From: Brenneria bubanii
GTDB taxonomy: Bacteria; Pseudomonadota; Gammaproteobacteria; Enterobacterales; Enterobacteriaceae
DNA length: 64,000 nt
Assembly (NCBI RefSeq): GCF_022378355.1
Contig: NZ_JAKMAJ010000001.1
Coordinates: 186,001 to 250,000, forward strand
Direction: 5' to 3'
Part shown: piece after piece, positions 30,824 through 40,321 of the stretch
How positions within the stretch are numbered: the stretch's first letter is position 1
Layout of the letters: each line of letters starts with the position of its first letter
Made by a program: the position numbers and the translations under genes
The notes under the pieces: model-generated
Database searches by the model: none
Told to the model about the DNA's origin: nothing
The model's input: only the letters and a program-made list of their open reading frames with translations

Positions 30824-32116
30824 TCAGCGCGCCGCCGGATCTTCTGCTTCAGGGGCATCAAGAATCACTTCTTCACCGCGAAACGGGCTAATCACCTTGA
30901 ACAGCAGGCTCATGCCGATACCCACTACCGTCGCCAGCGCCATGCCTTTCAGCTCTGTCGCGCCCATATGAACCTTTGCGCCGCTGACGCCGATAATCAG
31001 AATAACGGAGGTCAGAATCAGGTTTTGCGCCTTATTGTAATCTACCTTGGACTCAATCAGGACGCGGATACCAGATGCGCCGATCACGCCGTACAGCAAT
31101 AGCGATACGCCGCCCATGACCGGAACCGGCACGGCCTGAATCGCCGCCGCCAGTTTGCCGACGCAGGACAACAGAATGGCGAGGATCGCCGCGCCGCCGA
31201 TAACCCAGGTGCTGTATACCTTGGTCAGCGCCAGCACGCCGATATTTTCACCGTAGGTGGTGTTAGGCGTGGAGCCGAAGCAGCCTGAGAACAGGGTAGA
31301 AATGCCGTTGGCGAACAGAGAGCGATGCAGACCGGGTTCACGCATCAAATCTTTCTTCACGATATTGGCGGTAACCACCAGATGCCCGACGTGTTCGGCG
31401 ATCACCACCAGCGCGGCCGGCAGGATGGTCAGAATGGCGAACCACTCGAAACGCGGGGTGTAGAACGTCGGCAAGGCGAACCAGTGCGCCTGCGCGATAG
31501 GCGCCAGATCGACAATCCCCAGGGCGAATGACAGCCCATAGCCGGCCAGCACGCCGATCAGAATCGGAATAATCGCCAGAAAACCACGAAACAGCACCGA
31601 GCCCAGAATCGTTACCGCCAGCGTCATCAGAGAGATCGTTACCGCGCGGGTATCGACGGAGGCGCCGTCCGCAGGCAGCAAGCCGGCCATACCCGCCGCC
31701 ACGCCGGCCAGTTCCAAACCGATAACGGCGACGATCGCCCCCATCGCCGCCGGCGGAAACAGCACATCCAGCCACCCTGTACCCGCTTTTTTGACGATCA
31801 GCGCCACCAGACAGAACAGTAAACCGCAGACAATAAACCCTCCCAGCGCGACTTCATACCCCAGGGGCAACAGCAGCAACACCGGCGAGATAAACGCAAA
31901 GCTGGATCCCAGATAGGCCGGAATTTTGCCTTTACAGATGAATAAATAGATCAGGGTGCCAATGCCGTTGAACAACAATACCGTGGCCGGATTAATCTTG
32001 AACAGAATGGGGACCAGCACGGTGGCGCCAAACATCGCAAACAGATGTTGGAAACTCAGCGGAATGGTTTGCAACAAGGGTGGACGTTCGCTTACCCCGA
32101 TGGCGCGACGAGTCAT
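30824..32116 (-). CDS. uraA: Uracil:proton symporter UraA
   Basis: 430 residues (E. coli 429), start at MTRRAIGVSERPP. The NCS2/NAT family with about 14 TM segments; the TTYGENIGV motif and the uracil-binding Glu segments are present. It imports uracil that Upp converts to UMP. It is downstream of upp, with a hairpin and T-run between them that may lower uraA expression. Confidence 0.96.
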   Translation of the reverse strand: MTRRAIGVSERPPLLQTIPLSFQHLFAMFGATVLVPILFKINPATVLLFNGIGTLIYLFICKGKIPAYLGSSFAFISPVLLLLPLGYEVALGGFIVCGLLFCLVALIVKKAGTGWLDVLFPPAAMGAIVAVIGLELAGVAAGMAGLLPADGASVDTRAVTISLMTLAVTILGSVLFRGFLAIIPILIGVLAGYGLSFALGIVDLAPIAQAHWFALPTFYTPRFEWFAILTILPAALVVIAEHVGHLVVTANIVKKDLMREPGLHRSLFANGISTLFSGCFGSTPNTTYGENIGVLALTKVYSTWVIGGAAILAILLSCVGKLAAAIQAVPVPVMGGVSLLLYGVIGASGIRVLIESKVDYNKAQNLILTSVILIIGVSGAKVHMGATELKGMALATVVGIGMSLLFKVISPFRGEEVILDAPEAEDPAAR

Positions 32117-32276
32117 CTTTGTATCCTCTGTAAAGTAGCTATTTATCTCGTGCAGATGATCTCTGCACGAATGATTACAACCGCACCCGAGCGGCCCAAC
32201 GTCATTATTCAGGCAAGAATTAGGGTGCGCGCCGCCGCCAGCGACGGCCAGCAGCAGCACGAACTGGGATAACCGG

Positions 32277-32307
32277 CCAAAAAAAAGCCGACTGATGAGG
32301 TCGGCTT
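32277..32307 (-). terminator. intrinsic terminator between upp and uraA
   Basis: Minus strand: AAGCCGAC-CTCATCA-GTCGGCTT followed by a run of T residues, 6 bases after the upp stop. It is a textbook terminator placed inside the upp-uraA operon, so it may attenuate. Confidence 0.8.
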
Positions 32308-32312
32308 ACTGG

Positions 32313-32939
32313 TTATTTGGTTCCAAATATCTTATCGCCCGCGTCGCCGAGACCCGGCATGATGTAACCATGCTCATTGAGGCCTTTATCGATCGCCGCG
32401 GTATAAAGTTCTATATCCGGATGCGCTTTTTCCAGAGCGGCAATCCCTTCCGGTGCCGCTACCAGCACCAGTACTTTAATGCTCTGGCAACCGGCTTTTT
32501 TCAGCAGATCGATGGTGGCGATCATTGAGCCGCCGGTCGCCAGCATGGGATCGACCACCAGCGCCATTCGTTCATCGATATTCGAAACCAGCTTCTGGAA
32601 ATACGGCACCGGCTCCAGCGTTTCTTCATTACGATAGATACCCACCACGCTGATACGGGCGCTGGGAACGTTTTCCAGCACGCCTTCCATCATGCCTAAA
32701 CCGGCGCGCAGAATCGGCACAACGGTAATTTTTTTGCCTTTGATTTGATCGATTTCAACCGGCCCGCACCAACCATCGATGGTCACTTTTTCAGTTTCTA
32801 AACCGGCCGTAGCTTCATAGGTCAATAAACTCCCCACTTCGGAAGCCAGCTCGCGAAAACGTTTGGTACTAATATCGTTCTCACGCATCAGGCCCAGTTT
32901 ATGTTTGACGAGCGGGTGTTTCACCTCGACGATCTTCAT
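32313..32939 (-). CDS. upp: Uracil phosphoribosyltransferase
   Basis: 208 residues (E. coli 208), start at [14 protein letters not shown]. It makes UMP from uracil and PRPP. The PRPP-binding loop [12 protein letters not shown] and the uracil site [12 protein letters not shown] are intact. Divergent from purM; the about 300-base shared region holds the PurR site. Confidence 0.97.
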   Translation of the reverse strand: MKIVEVKHPLVKHKLGLMRENDISTKRFRELASEVGSLLTYEATAGLETEKVTIDGWCGPVEIDQIKGKKITVVPILRAGLGMMEGVLENVPSARISVVGIYRNEETLEPVPYFQKLVSNIDERMALVVDPMLATGGSMIATIDLLKKAGCQSIKVLVLVAAPEGIAALEKAHPDIELYTAAIDKGLNEHGYIMPGLGDAGDKIFGTK

Positions 32940-33157
32940 CATTATTCTCCCTAGACAGTGGACGGTCAAAAAAACGCCACGCGTTTTTAAGCTCAGCTTG
33001 CGGCGGCTTGCAGGGCGGCGGCAGGGCACCTGCCATAAAAAAATCGCCGGATTATACCGTTTTTTTGACCGGGTACATACGATTAAGCCTGATCCAGATC
33101 AATCGATAAAGGAAATTGCCGGCGGCGAGGAAAAATGGAAACCCGGCGACTCATCGC

Positions 33158-33186
33158 TCGCAAACGTTTGCTCGCGCTGTTAGAAT
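33158..33186 (+). promoter_or_regulatory. PurR operator and purM promoter
   Basis: The palindrome GCAAACGTTTGC (33160-33171) is a perfect PurR core. A -10 like TAGAAT at 33181-33186 places the operator over the -35 region, as in E. coli purMN. Repression by PurR-hypoxanthine/guanine is expected. Confidence 0.85.
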
Positions 33187-33253
33187 TAGCGCGCTCCATT
33201 TTTACCGACAAGTGTTTTTAACCACAAATTGTAACCTCCGTGGGGACTCCGTA

Positions 33254-34291
33254 GTGACCGACAAAACCTCTCTCAGCTATAAAGACGCAGGCGTGGATAT
33301 TGATGCGGGTAATGCATTGGTAGACCGTATCAAAGGTGTAGTGAAACAAACCCGTCGCCCGGAAGTCATGGGTGGTCTGGGTGGTTTCGGCGCCTTATGC
33401 GCCTTACCGCAAAAATACCGTGAACCCATTCTGGTTTCCGGCACTGACGGAGTCGGCACCAAGCTGCGTCTGGCAATGGACCTCAAACGTCATGACACCA
33501 TCGGTATCGATCTGGTCGCCATGTGCGTCAACGATCTGGTGGTGCAAGGTGCTGAACCCCTGTTTTTCCTGGATTACTACGCCACCGGCAAACTGGATGT
33601 CGATACCGCCGCCAGCGTCATTACCGGTATCGCGGAAGGCTGTAAACAATCAGGCTGCGCGCTGGTTGGCGGCGAAACGGCTGAAATGCCGGGCATGTAT
33701 CACGGTGAGGATTATGACGTTGCCGGTTTCTGCGTCGGCGTGGTTGAGAAATCTGAAATCATCGACGGCAGCAAGGTACAGGCAGGCGATACGCTGATCG
33801 CCCTGGCGTCCAGCGGACCGCACTCGAACGGCTACTCGCTGGTGCGCAAGATTCTGGAAGTCAGCAAAGCCGACCCGCTTGGCGTCACGCTGGAAGGCAA
33901 ACCGCTGGCCGACCACCTGCTGGCGCCGACCCGAATCTACGTCAAATCGATTCTGTCGCTGATTGAAAAAATCGACGTCCACGCCATTTGTCATCTGACG
34001 GGCGGCGGCTTCTGGGAAAACATTCCGCGCGTATTGCCGGACGGCATGCAGGTCTCCATCGACGAATCCAGCTGGCAGTGGCCGGCTGTGTTCAACTGGC
34101 TGCAGCAGGCCGGCAACGTCAGCCGTCACGAAATGTACCGCACATTCAACTGCGGCGTGGGTATGATCATCGCGCTACCGGCGGAGCAGGCGGACCAGGC
34201 TATTGCCTTGTTAAACGACAGTGGCGAAACCGCATGGAAAATCGGCGTAATCAAGCAGGCCGACGCCGGAGACGCAGTGGTCATTAGCTGA
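33254..34291 (+). CDS. purM: AIR synthetase (FGAM cyclo-ligase)
   Basis: 345 residues (E. coli 345) from a GTG at 33254; E. coli also starts at GTG. It closes the imidazole ring: FGAM plus ATP to AIR. The N-terminal [23 protein letters not shown] and [11 protein letters not shown] blocks are intact. Its last base overlaps the purN ATG. Controlled by the PurR box about 80 bases upstream. Confidence 0.97.
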   Translation: MTDKTSLSYKDAGVDIDAGNALVDRIKGVVKQTRRPEVMGGLGGFGALCALPQKYREPILVSGTDGVGTKLRLAMDLKRHDTIGIDLVAMCVNDLVVQGAEPLFFLDYYATGKLDVDTAASVITGIAEGCKQSGCALVGGETAEMPGMYHGEDYDVAGFCVGVVEKSEIIDGSKVQAGDTLIALASSGPHSNGYSLVRKILEVSKADPLGVTLEGKPLADHLLAPTRIYVKSILSLIEKIDVHAICHLTGGGFWENIPRVLPDGMQVSIDESSWQWPAVFNWLQQAGNVSRHEMYRTFNCGVGMIIALPAEQADQAIALLNDSGETAWKIGVIKQADAGDAVVIS

Positions 34292-34929
34292 TGAAAAACT
34301 TTGTTATCCTGATATCGGGTCAAGGAAGCAATTTGCAGGCGTTGATAGACGCCTGCAAGCGTGGTCGAATCAACGGAAAAATATCGGCGGTATTTAGCAA
34401 CAATCCTGAAGCTTACGGGTTGCAGATTGCGCAAGAGGCGGAAATACCGGTGCATGTCATCGACCCGGCTGATTTTACCGATCGCGTCGCTTACGATGAG
34501 GCCATGGCGCGGGAAATCGTCCAGTACCAACCTGCGCTAATCGTGCTGGCAGGCTATATGCGCATTCTCAGCCCTGAGTTTGTCGCGCAGTTCAGCAACA
34601 ACATGCTCAATATCCACCCGTCGCTGCTGCCGAAATATCCTGGACTGCACACTCATCGTCTGGCATTGGAAAATGGCGACGCGGTACATGGTACCTCGGT
34701 GCATTTTGTGACTGATGAACTGGATGGCGGTCCGCTAATCCTACAGGCCAGAGTGCCGGTATTCTCCGATGATAGCGAAGAGAGCCTGAAGCAGCGCGTT
34801 CATGTACAGGAACATAACATTTACCCTCTGGTGGTCGGCTGGTTTCTTTCCGGTCGCCTGCAGATGCGGGAAAATGAAGCCTGGCTGGACGGCGTGCGAA
34901 TTCCTCGCCGGGGATATGCCGCGCAATAA
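34291..34929 (+). CDS. purN: Phosphoribosylglycinamide formyltransferase 1
   Basis: 212 residues (E. coli 212). It transfers a formyl group from 10-formyl-THF to GAR. The ISGQGSNLQALID phosphate loop and the catalytic NIHPSLLPKYPGLHTH block (Asn, His) with Asp in VTDELDGGP are present. Coupled to purM through a 1-base overlap (TGATG). Confidence 0.97.
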   Translation: MKNFVILISGQGSNLQALIDACKRGRINGKISAVFSNNPEAYGLQIAQEAEIPVHVIDPADFTDRVAYDEAMAREIVQYQPALIVLAGYMRILSPEFVAQFSNNMLNIHPSLLPKYPGLHTHRLALENGDAVHGTSVHFVTDELDGGPLILQARVPVFSDDSEESLKQRVHVQEHNIYPLVVGWFLSGRLQMRENEAWLDGVRIPRRGYAAQ

Positions 34930-34949
34930 CCTTTCCCTGGTTCACCAGA

Positions 34950-35084
34950 CTAATCCTGGATGGTGATGACATCGTCCGGGACATTCATAAGGGCGCTCAC
35001 GACCTGATAATCGAAATGGGCGCCATACTCCGACCCCGAGATGATCAATGGCCTGCCGCCGCCGTCTCGGCGGTCGACCGCCAC
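34950..35084 (-). pseudogene. possible gene remnant, 44 codons
   Basis: A minus-strand frame from a GTG without ribosome site at 35084 reads VAVDRRDGGGRPLIISGSEYGAHFDYQVV... and ends DDVITIQD. The composition looks like a protein C-terminus (strand-helix pattern, acidic tail) rather than noise, but I do not recognise the family. It lies in the purN-siderophore island gap. It could be chance. Confidence 0.25.
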
Positions 35085-35176
35085 TTTAATTATTTATTTA
35101 ATCAGTAGTAACGTTAAGATCTATAAAGAGATCCGCTTTATATCAGCGCTATCCCCATCGATTGAATGTTGAAAAT

Positions 35177-35195
35177 AAGAATAACAATGATTATC
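35177..35195 (+). promoter_or_regulatory. Fur box upstream of the siderophore uptake pair
   Basis: AAGAATAACAATGATTATC matches 14 of 19 positions of the Fur consensus GATAATGATAATCATTATC, 31 bases before the binding-protein ATG. Iron repression of both downstream genes is the expected outcome. Confidence 0.75.
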
Positions 35196-35226
35196 TTTTG
35201 CTATCGTTTTTTTTGCAGAATTAATC

Positions 35227-36351
35227 ATGCGCGTTGTCATATTCATTTTTTTGTCATTTCTTAGTTCCTTCTCCCAGGCCAAAAGCGTTACCGATATTCT
35301 CGGCCGACAGGTAGACATTCCGGATGCGCCGCAACGCATTATTCTTGGCGAAAGCCGCATGCTTTATACGCTGGCGCTGCTTGAACCGGGCAATCCGGCA
35401 CAACATATCGTCGGCTGGCCGGGTGATATGGCGCGTTATGATGCGCAGAGCTGGCAACGCTATACGGAAAAATTCCCGTCAATCCGCCAGATCCCTCAGT
35501 TGGGCAACGGCAATTTGCACAGTATGAATGCGGAGATGCTGCTGCCGTTAAAACCTGATTTGGTGATTCTGCCGCGGCTGGCCAAAGGGTCCGCCGATGA
35601 CGAGCAACTGCAACAAACGCTGGCTCTGGCGGGCGTGCCGGTGATCTACGTCGATCTACGCGTCGATTTGCTCAATAACACCCTGCCCAGCGTCCAGTTA
35701 TTGGGAAAGGTGCTGAACCAACCGCAGCGGGCCGCGGCGTTCAGCGAGTTTTATCAGCAACACATGGGCGTCGTTCGTCAGCGCATCGCGCAATATCACG
35801 GCAAAAAAACCACGGTGATGCTGCATCTGCATCTGGGCCGTCGCGATACCTGCTGCACCACCGCCGTCGGCGGCAACCTGGGCGATCTGCTGACCTTCGC
35901 CGGCGGAGACAATATCGCCGCCGGAACCATCAGCGGCGTGTACGGCGAACTCAGTCCGGAACGGGTGTTGGCGGCCAATCCCGATGTTTATATCGCTACC
36001 GGCATGGCCGGGCCGGAAGGGAAACGCTTTTCCGACCTGATGCTCGGCCCATTGGTCGATCCGCAGCAGGCGCAGAACAGCTTCGGTAAGCTGATACGTC
36101 AGGATCCTATTTTGTCTCATCTTCAGGCGGTGCAAACCGGTCGGGCCTGGAGTATGTGGCACAACTTTTACCTTAGCCCTTACCACGTGGTGATGGTGGA
36201 GATGTTTGCCAAAGCGCTCTACCCCGATCTCTTCAGCGATATCGATCCGCAACTCACACTACAAAAGCTCTACCAAAACTTTTTACCTATAGATTATTCA
36301 GGGACTTACTGGAGTCAACTTGCACATGAACAACACCTCGTTACGAAATAG
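35227..36351 (+). CDS. Iron-siderophore ABC transporter periplasmic binding protein
   Basis: 374 residues with a signal peptide (IFIFLSFLSSFSQA, no lipobox, so soluble in the periplasm). The TroA/BtuF-type fold: SVTDILGRQVDIP at the start of the mature protein, a middle helix, and the GGNLGDLLTFAGG...ANPDVYIATG second lobe. An adjacent CysCys (DTCCTT, about residue 216) is unusual. No permease or ATPase gene is nearby. Its 3' end overlaps the receptor gene by 26 bases, indicating that both are used together. Confidence 0.85.
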   Translation: MRVVIFIFLSFLSSFSQAKSVTDILGRQVDIPDAPQRIILGESRMLYTLALLEPGNPAQHIVGWPGDMARYDAQSWQRYTEKFPSIRQIPQLGNGNLHSMNAEMLLPLKPDLVILPRLAKGSADDEQLQQTLALAGVPVIYVDLRVDLLNNTLPSVQLLGKVLNQPQRAAAFSEFYQQHMGVVRQRIAQYHGKKTTVMLHLHLGRRDTCCTTAVGGNLGDLLTFAGGDNIAAGTISGVYGELSPERVLAANPDVYIATGMAGPEGKRFSDLMLGPLVDPQQAQNSFGKLIRQDPILSHLQAVQTGRAWSMWHNFYLSPYHVVMVEMFAKALYPDLFSDIDPQLTLQKLYQNFLPIDYSGTYWSQLAHEQHLVTK

Positions 36352-38446
36352 CTGGCCGTTGCTGGCGTTGCTGCCTTTCAGCATTCAGGCCGCCACCGAC
36401 GCTCAGGGGGACACGCTGGAAGTGACTGCGACGGCGGGAACGACGTCAATGGAGGAAACGGGCTATCAGCCGCATAAAACCGTTACCGGCACCCGTACCG
36501 AAAGCCGGTTGCTGGATGTCCCGCAGGCGGTAAATGTGGTGCCAAAGCAGGTCATTGAAGACCGAGCGGTACGCAATATTGATGAAGCCTTGTATAACGT
36601 CAGCGGCATTACGCAAGCCAATACGCTGGGCGGCACTCAGGATGCGCTGATCAAACGTGGTTTCGGCGATAACCGCGACGGCTCGCTGTTTCGCGACGGC
36701 GTTCGTTCGATTCAGGCGCGTAACTTTACGCCAACCAGCGAACGCGTCGAGGTGTTGAAAGGCCCGGCGTCGATGCTGTACGGTATGGGCGAACCGGGCG
36801 GCGTGATGAATATCATCAGCAAAAAGCCTGAGTTAACGCAAAAGACCCACATTGAGGGCTGGGGCAGCAGCTTTAAAGGCGGCGGCGGCCAGTTAGACGT
36901 GACCGGGCCGCTGGGCGCTTCCGGCATAGCTTACCGCATGATAGTCGACCATGACGAAACCGACTACTGGCGCAATTTCGGCCGTAACCGTCAAACCACC
37001 ATCGCCCCGTCATTGATGTGGTACGGCGAAGACACCACGATACGCATCGCCTATGAGCACATGGAGTATCTGACGCCCTTCGACCGCGGCACCGTAATCG
37101 ACTCGAATACCGGCAAGCCGGTGAATACGCCTCGTAAGCGCCGTTTCGACGAAGCTTATAACGCCACCCGCGGCGATCAGGACAGCATCACCATGCAGGT
37201 CGATCGCAACCTGACCGATCGCTGGAAAAGCAGCCTGACTTACTCATACAACCGCAACCGCTACAGCGATAATCAGGCGCGGGCCATGAGTTATGACGCC
37301 GATAGCGGAAACCTGTCTCGCCGGGCAGATGCTACCGGCTATGCCCACGCCCAGACGCAGGTTGTACAGTTGACGCTGAACGGCGATGTGGATTGGGGCG
37401 CCATCAATCACCAATTGCTGTTTGGCGTTGATTACGAAGCCGACCGGACTTTCCGCGGCGATATGCTGCAAGGTTCCGCCACCGATGTCTTCAACATCTA
37501 CAATCCGGTCTACGGCAACCTGGCTGAATCCAGTTCGGTTATCGCCTCACAGAGCGATCAGCGGGAAAATATCGATAGCACCGGCGTCTTTATGCAGGAT
37601 GCGATCCGTCTTAACGAACGCTGGCAACTGCTGGGCGGCGTACGCTACGACAGCTTTGACGTCATGTCGGGCAAAGGCCGGCCATTCAAGACCAATACCG
37701 ATAGTTCATATCATCGTGTCGTGCCGCGCGCGGGCATTATCTATAGCCTGACGCCCTACTCGTCGCTTTATGCCAGCTACAGCGAGTCGTTCAAACCTAA
37801 CTCGTCGATCGCCACGCAAATTGATGCGCTGCCGCCGGAAATCGGTAAATCCTACGAAATCGGCGCCAAACTGGATCTGCCGAATCGGGTTACCGCCAAC
37901 GTGGCGCTGTTTGATATTCAAAAACGTAATGTGATGGTGAGCGAACTCGATGGCAATGGCGATACCGTGACGCGCACCGCCGGCAAGGTTCGATCTCAGG
38001 GCGTTGAGCTGGATTTATCGGGAAAACTCACGGACTCGCTTAGCCTGATAGGCTCTTACGCCTATACCGATGCCAGAGTGACCGCCGACCCGGAAAACAA
38101 CGGCAATGGCATGACCAACGCCGCGCGCCATACCGCCTCGCTGTTTCTGACGCAAGACTTTGGTGCGCTGGGACTGAATGCCGGTGACAGCTTACGCGCC
38201 GGGGCTGGCGCTCGCTACGTGGGTCGCCGGGCCGGCGATGCGGCAAACAGCTTCTATCTGGATGATTATACGGTGGCTGATGCCTTTGTCGCTTACAGCA
38301 CGCCGATCAAAGGCTATAAGGTGAAATGGCAGTTCAACGTGAAAAACCTGTTCGATAAAACCTATTATCCTTCCAGCGGCAACAATCTGCGCGTCGCCAT
38401 CGGCGAACCGCGCCAGTTTGTTCTGCGCGCCAGCGTGGATTTCTGA
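36326..38446 (+). CDS. TonB-dependent siderophore receptor
   Basis: 706 residues from the ATG at 36326 (a TTG at 36320 has better spacing to GGAG). Signal peptide ending SIQA-ATDAQG; TonB box region DTLEVTAT; plug domain with RLLDVPQAVNVV and VLKGPASMLYGMGEPGGVMNI; a 22-strand barrel ending in the terminal Phe (RQFVLRASVDF). The FhuA/FoxA/FiuA-like group of hydroxamate-type receptors is most similar in style, but the ligand is not determinable from sequence. Overlapping and downstream of the binding-protein gene under a Fur box. Confidence 0.9.
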   Translation: MNNTSLRNSWPLLALLPFSIQAATDAQGDTLEVTATAGTTSMEETGYQPHKTVTGTRTESRLLDVPQAVNVVPKQVIEDRAVRNIDEALYNVSGITQANTLGGTQDALIKRGFGDNRDGSLFRDGVRSIQARNFTPTSERVEVLKGPASMLYGMGEPGGVMNIISKKPELTQKTHIEGWGSSFKGGGGQLDVTGPLGASGIAYRMIVDHDETDYWRNFGRNRQTTIAPSLMWYGEDTTIRIAYEHMEYLTPFDRGTVIDSNTGKPVNTPRKRRFDEAYNATRGDQDSITMQVDRNLTDRWKSSLTYSYNRNRYSDNQARAMSYDADSGNLSRRADATGYAHAQTQVVQLTLNGDVDWGAINHQLLFGVDYEADRTFRGDMLQGSATDVFNIYNPVYGNLAESSSVIASQSDQRENIDSTGVFMQDAIRLNERWQLLGGVRYDSFDVMSGKGRPFKTNTDSSYHRVVPRAGIIYSLTPYSSLYASYSESFKPNSSIATQIDALPPEIGKSYEIGAKLDLPNRVTANVALFDIQKRNVMVSELDGNGDTVTRTAGKVRSQGVELDLSGKLTDSLSLIGSYAYTDARVTADPENNGNGMTNAARHTASLFLTQDFGALGLNAGDSLRAGAGARYVGRRAGDAANSFYLDDYTVADAFVAYSTPIKGYKVKWQFNVKNLFDKTYYPSSGNNLRVAIGEPRQFVLRASVDF

Positions 38447-38468
38447 TTTCTTGAGAAAAACACGTTTC

Positions 38469-38512
38469 ATTCCCCCCTGTCCGATACGATAGGCCATCAG
38501 GCCGGGGGGAAT
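38469..38512. terminator. inverted repeat between receptor and lipoprotein genes
   Basis: ATTCCCCCC (38469-38477) pairs with GGGGGGAAT (38504-38512) around a 26-base loop that itself holds GGCC-ATCA-GGCC. It lies between two convergent stops and fits a shared transcript end. Confidence 0.5.
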
Positions 38513-38519
38513 ATCAGGC

Positions 38520-38948
38520 TTATTTAACGCTTGCGATAGTGCCTTTATAACCGCGAACGACAACGTGAATTTGTTTAAATACACCGTAGTTTTTTGTCGT
38601 TACGTCATAGCGCGGTGCGACGATCAGATCAGCGCCAGCGGCTTTAACGGCATTGTAGGTTGCCGCGGATTTAACAGATGCAGACGCATCGGCAAAAGAC
38701 AGCGCGCTGCCTGTGCCATAGCTAACGCCGTCTACGTAGTTATCGCCTTCACCCCATTTGATGAAGCCCATCAATACATTAGCGGTTGCTTCACCCTGGA
38801 TTTTTTCACCAACCTGAATATCCGCTTTTACCGTAGATTCGACAGTGCCTACCAGCGCTGAAGTCGGCTGACTGGTATTATATGAAGAACACCCAGCTAA
38901 TAAAGAAACAGTAAATGCTGCCGCAGCCAATTTGAATTTATTATTCAT
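38520..38948 (-). CDS. Small outer-membrane-type lipoprotein, unknown function
   Basis: 142 residues, start at MNNKFKLAAAAF; signal peptide with lipobox Cys20 (LLAGC-SSYN). The mature part is soluble, with repeated strand-turn patterns and the segment AGADLIVAPRYDVTTKNYGVF. Ser at +2 suggests sorting to the outer membrane. I do not recognise a named family. An ATG at 38957 with AAGGA closer is an alternative start. The region upstream is extremely A/T-rich. Confidence 0.7.
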   Translation of the reverse strand: MNNKFKLAAAAFTVSLLAGCSSYNTSQPTSALVGTVESTVKADIQVGEKIQGEATANVLMGFIKWGEGDNYVDGVSYGTGSALSFADASASVKSAATYNAVKAAGADLIVAPRYDVTTKNYGVFKQIHVVVRGYKGTIASVK

Positions 38949-39559
38949 AACGAACATTATCCTTAATTTAACACTAAATAGAATTGCCATCATAATTTCG
39001 GGCCGCGCAATACTATTTTATTTACCAGAAAAAAACCATACCATTTTAATAAGTAATTCATAAACATGAAAAACAAAACTCACAAAACGAATTCATATCA
39101 AATATATTTTTCAAATAAAACAAAATAAAACCAATAACTTATATAATACAAACCCAATAAATAACGCAATAAAAACAAATAATGAAAACACCAGGTAAAA
39201 ATGAAAAATAAAATAATTAACAAACTAACTATAAACAAAAATTTAATCCCAGTCATAAAATACGACAGAATAAAAAACAATCAATAATATATATTTTCAA
39301 CATTGTTGATTTAGTAAAAATATAACTTTAGACAGAACATCATCCGTTTCAATATCCATTACATGCAAAAATACAGAGCAACATGTTGTCTTTTTGAATA
39401 ACGCCAAGCATGAATTATCCACATCAAGGGCGCGAATCGTAAAAAACGCGACGCAATCTGAAAAGTGATGGATATGATATAAAGCATCCAGGGGCATGCT
39501 CCCATTTGATCAATATTGTCATACAATCAACGGCGACTAACTGCCTACGAGGATAAAAC
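38949..39559. other. A/T-rich 0.6 kb gap without a convincing gene
   Basis: 39000-39310 is overwhelmingly A and T by eye, with runs such as AAAACAAAATAAAACC. A minus-strand 60-codon frame (39098-39280) is only hydrophobic low-complexity translation. The 39297-39497 frame is listed separately. The gap may hold the lipoprotein promoter; no repeats or tRNA scar were found. Confidence 0.6.
39297..39497 (-). CDS. hypothetical 66-residue protein, doubtful
   Basis: A minus-strand frame beginning MPLDALYHIHHFSDCV and ending SKVIFLLNQQC, with five cysteines (two adjacent) and mixed composition, unlike the noise around it. GGGAG is only 1-2 bases from the ATG, too close for a good ribosome site. No family recognised. 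It may be a remnant or chance. Confidence 0.25.
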   Translation of the reverse strand: MPLDALYHIHHFSDCVAFFTIRALDVDNSCLALFKKTTCCSVFLHVMDIETDDVLSKVIFLLNQQC

Positions 39560-40135
39560 ATGTCCGATACGAGTAACGTCGTTCGGCTACGGCCGCTAGA
39601 GCGGGACGACCTGACATTTGTCCATCAGTTGGACAACAACGCCAGCGTGATGCGCTACTGGTTTGAAGAGCCTTACGAGGCCTTTGTCGAACTAAGCGAT
39701 CTATACGACAAACACATTCACGACCAAAGTGAGCGGCGCTTCATCATCGAACACGATCGGACAAAAGTCGGTCTGGTCGAACTGGTGGAGATCACCCACA
39801 TTCACCGCAGAGCCGAATTCCAGATCATTATTGATCCTGTACATCAAGGGAAAGGCTATGCCAGCGCGGCGGCGAAGCTGGCCATGGATTACGGCTTTTC
39901 CGTATTAAACCTGTACAAGCTGTATCTGATTGTGGATAAGGAAAACAAAAAGGCGATACATCTCTACACCAAGCTGGGATTTGAAGTGGAAGGCGAGTTG
40001 ATTCACGAATTTTTTATCAACGGCCAATACTGTAATGCTATCCGTATGTGCATTTTCCAGCATCAATATCTGGCAAAGCACAAAGCGGTAACCGGCACTG
40101 GCGGCGGCGCGACGGCGGCCAATATCACCTTGTGA
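39560..40135 (+). CDS. speG: Spermidine N1-acetyltransferase
   Basis: 191 residues (E. coli 186). GNAT enzyme that acetylates spermidine and spermine and so limits polyamine toxicity. Start [14 protein letters not shown], acetyl-CoA motif [10 protein letters not shown], and the [14 protein letters not shown] tail match SpeG. The C-terminal tail ([13 protein letters not shown]) is longer and low in complexity compared with E. coli. Confidence 0.95.
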   Translation: MSDTSNVVRLRPLERDDLTFVHQLDNNASVMRYWFEEPYEAFVELSDLYDKHIHDQSERRFIIEHDRTKVGLVELVEITHIHRRAEFQIIIDPVHQGKGYASAAAKLAMDYGFSVLNLYKLYLIVDKENKKAIHLYTKLGFEVEGELIHEFFINGQYCNAIRMCIFQHQYLAKHKAVTGTGGGATAANITL

Positions 40136-40321
40136 TAAGAACGTCCTTGTTCCGACGCGGGTCTATTGTCTGTACCGCCAGCGACATACTGGCACAAGCG
40201 CGCCGCCGCATGATTTAGTCGAACGCGCGCAGCACGTCAGCATGGCGACGCCTGAAACTGCCTCTGCGTCCCGGTAAAAATCCGGCTCAGAGACAGCGCC
40301 AGCGGGATCCGCCGTCGCTGG

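Noticed and set aside
39098-39280. 60-residue hydrophobic minus-strand frame as a small membrane protein
   Set aside because: It is what A/T-rich DNA gives by chance (Phe, Leu, Ile, Tyr), with no ribosome site.
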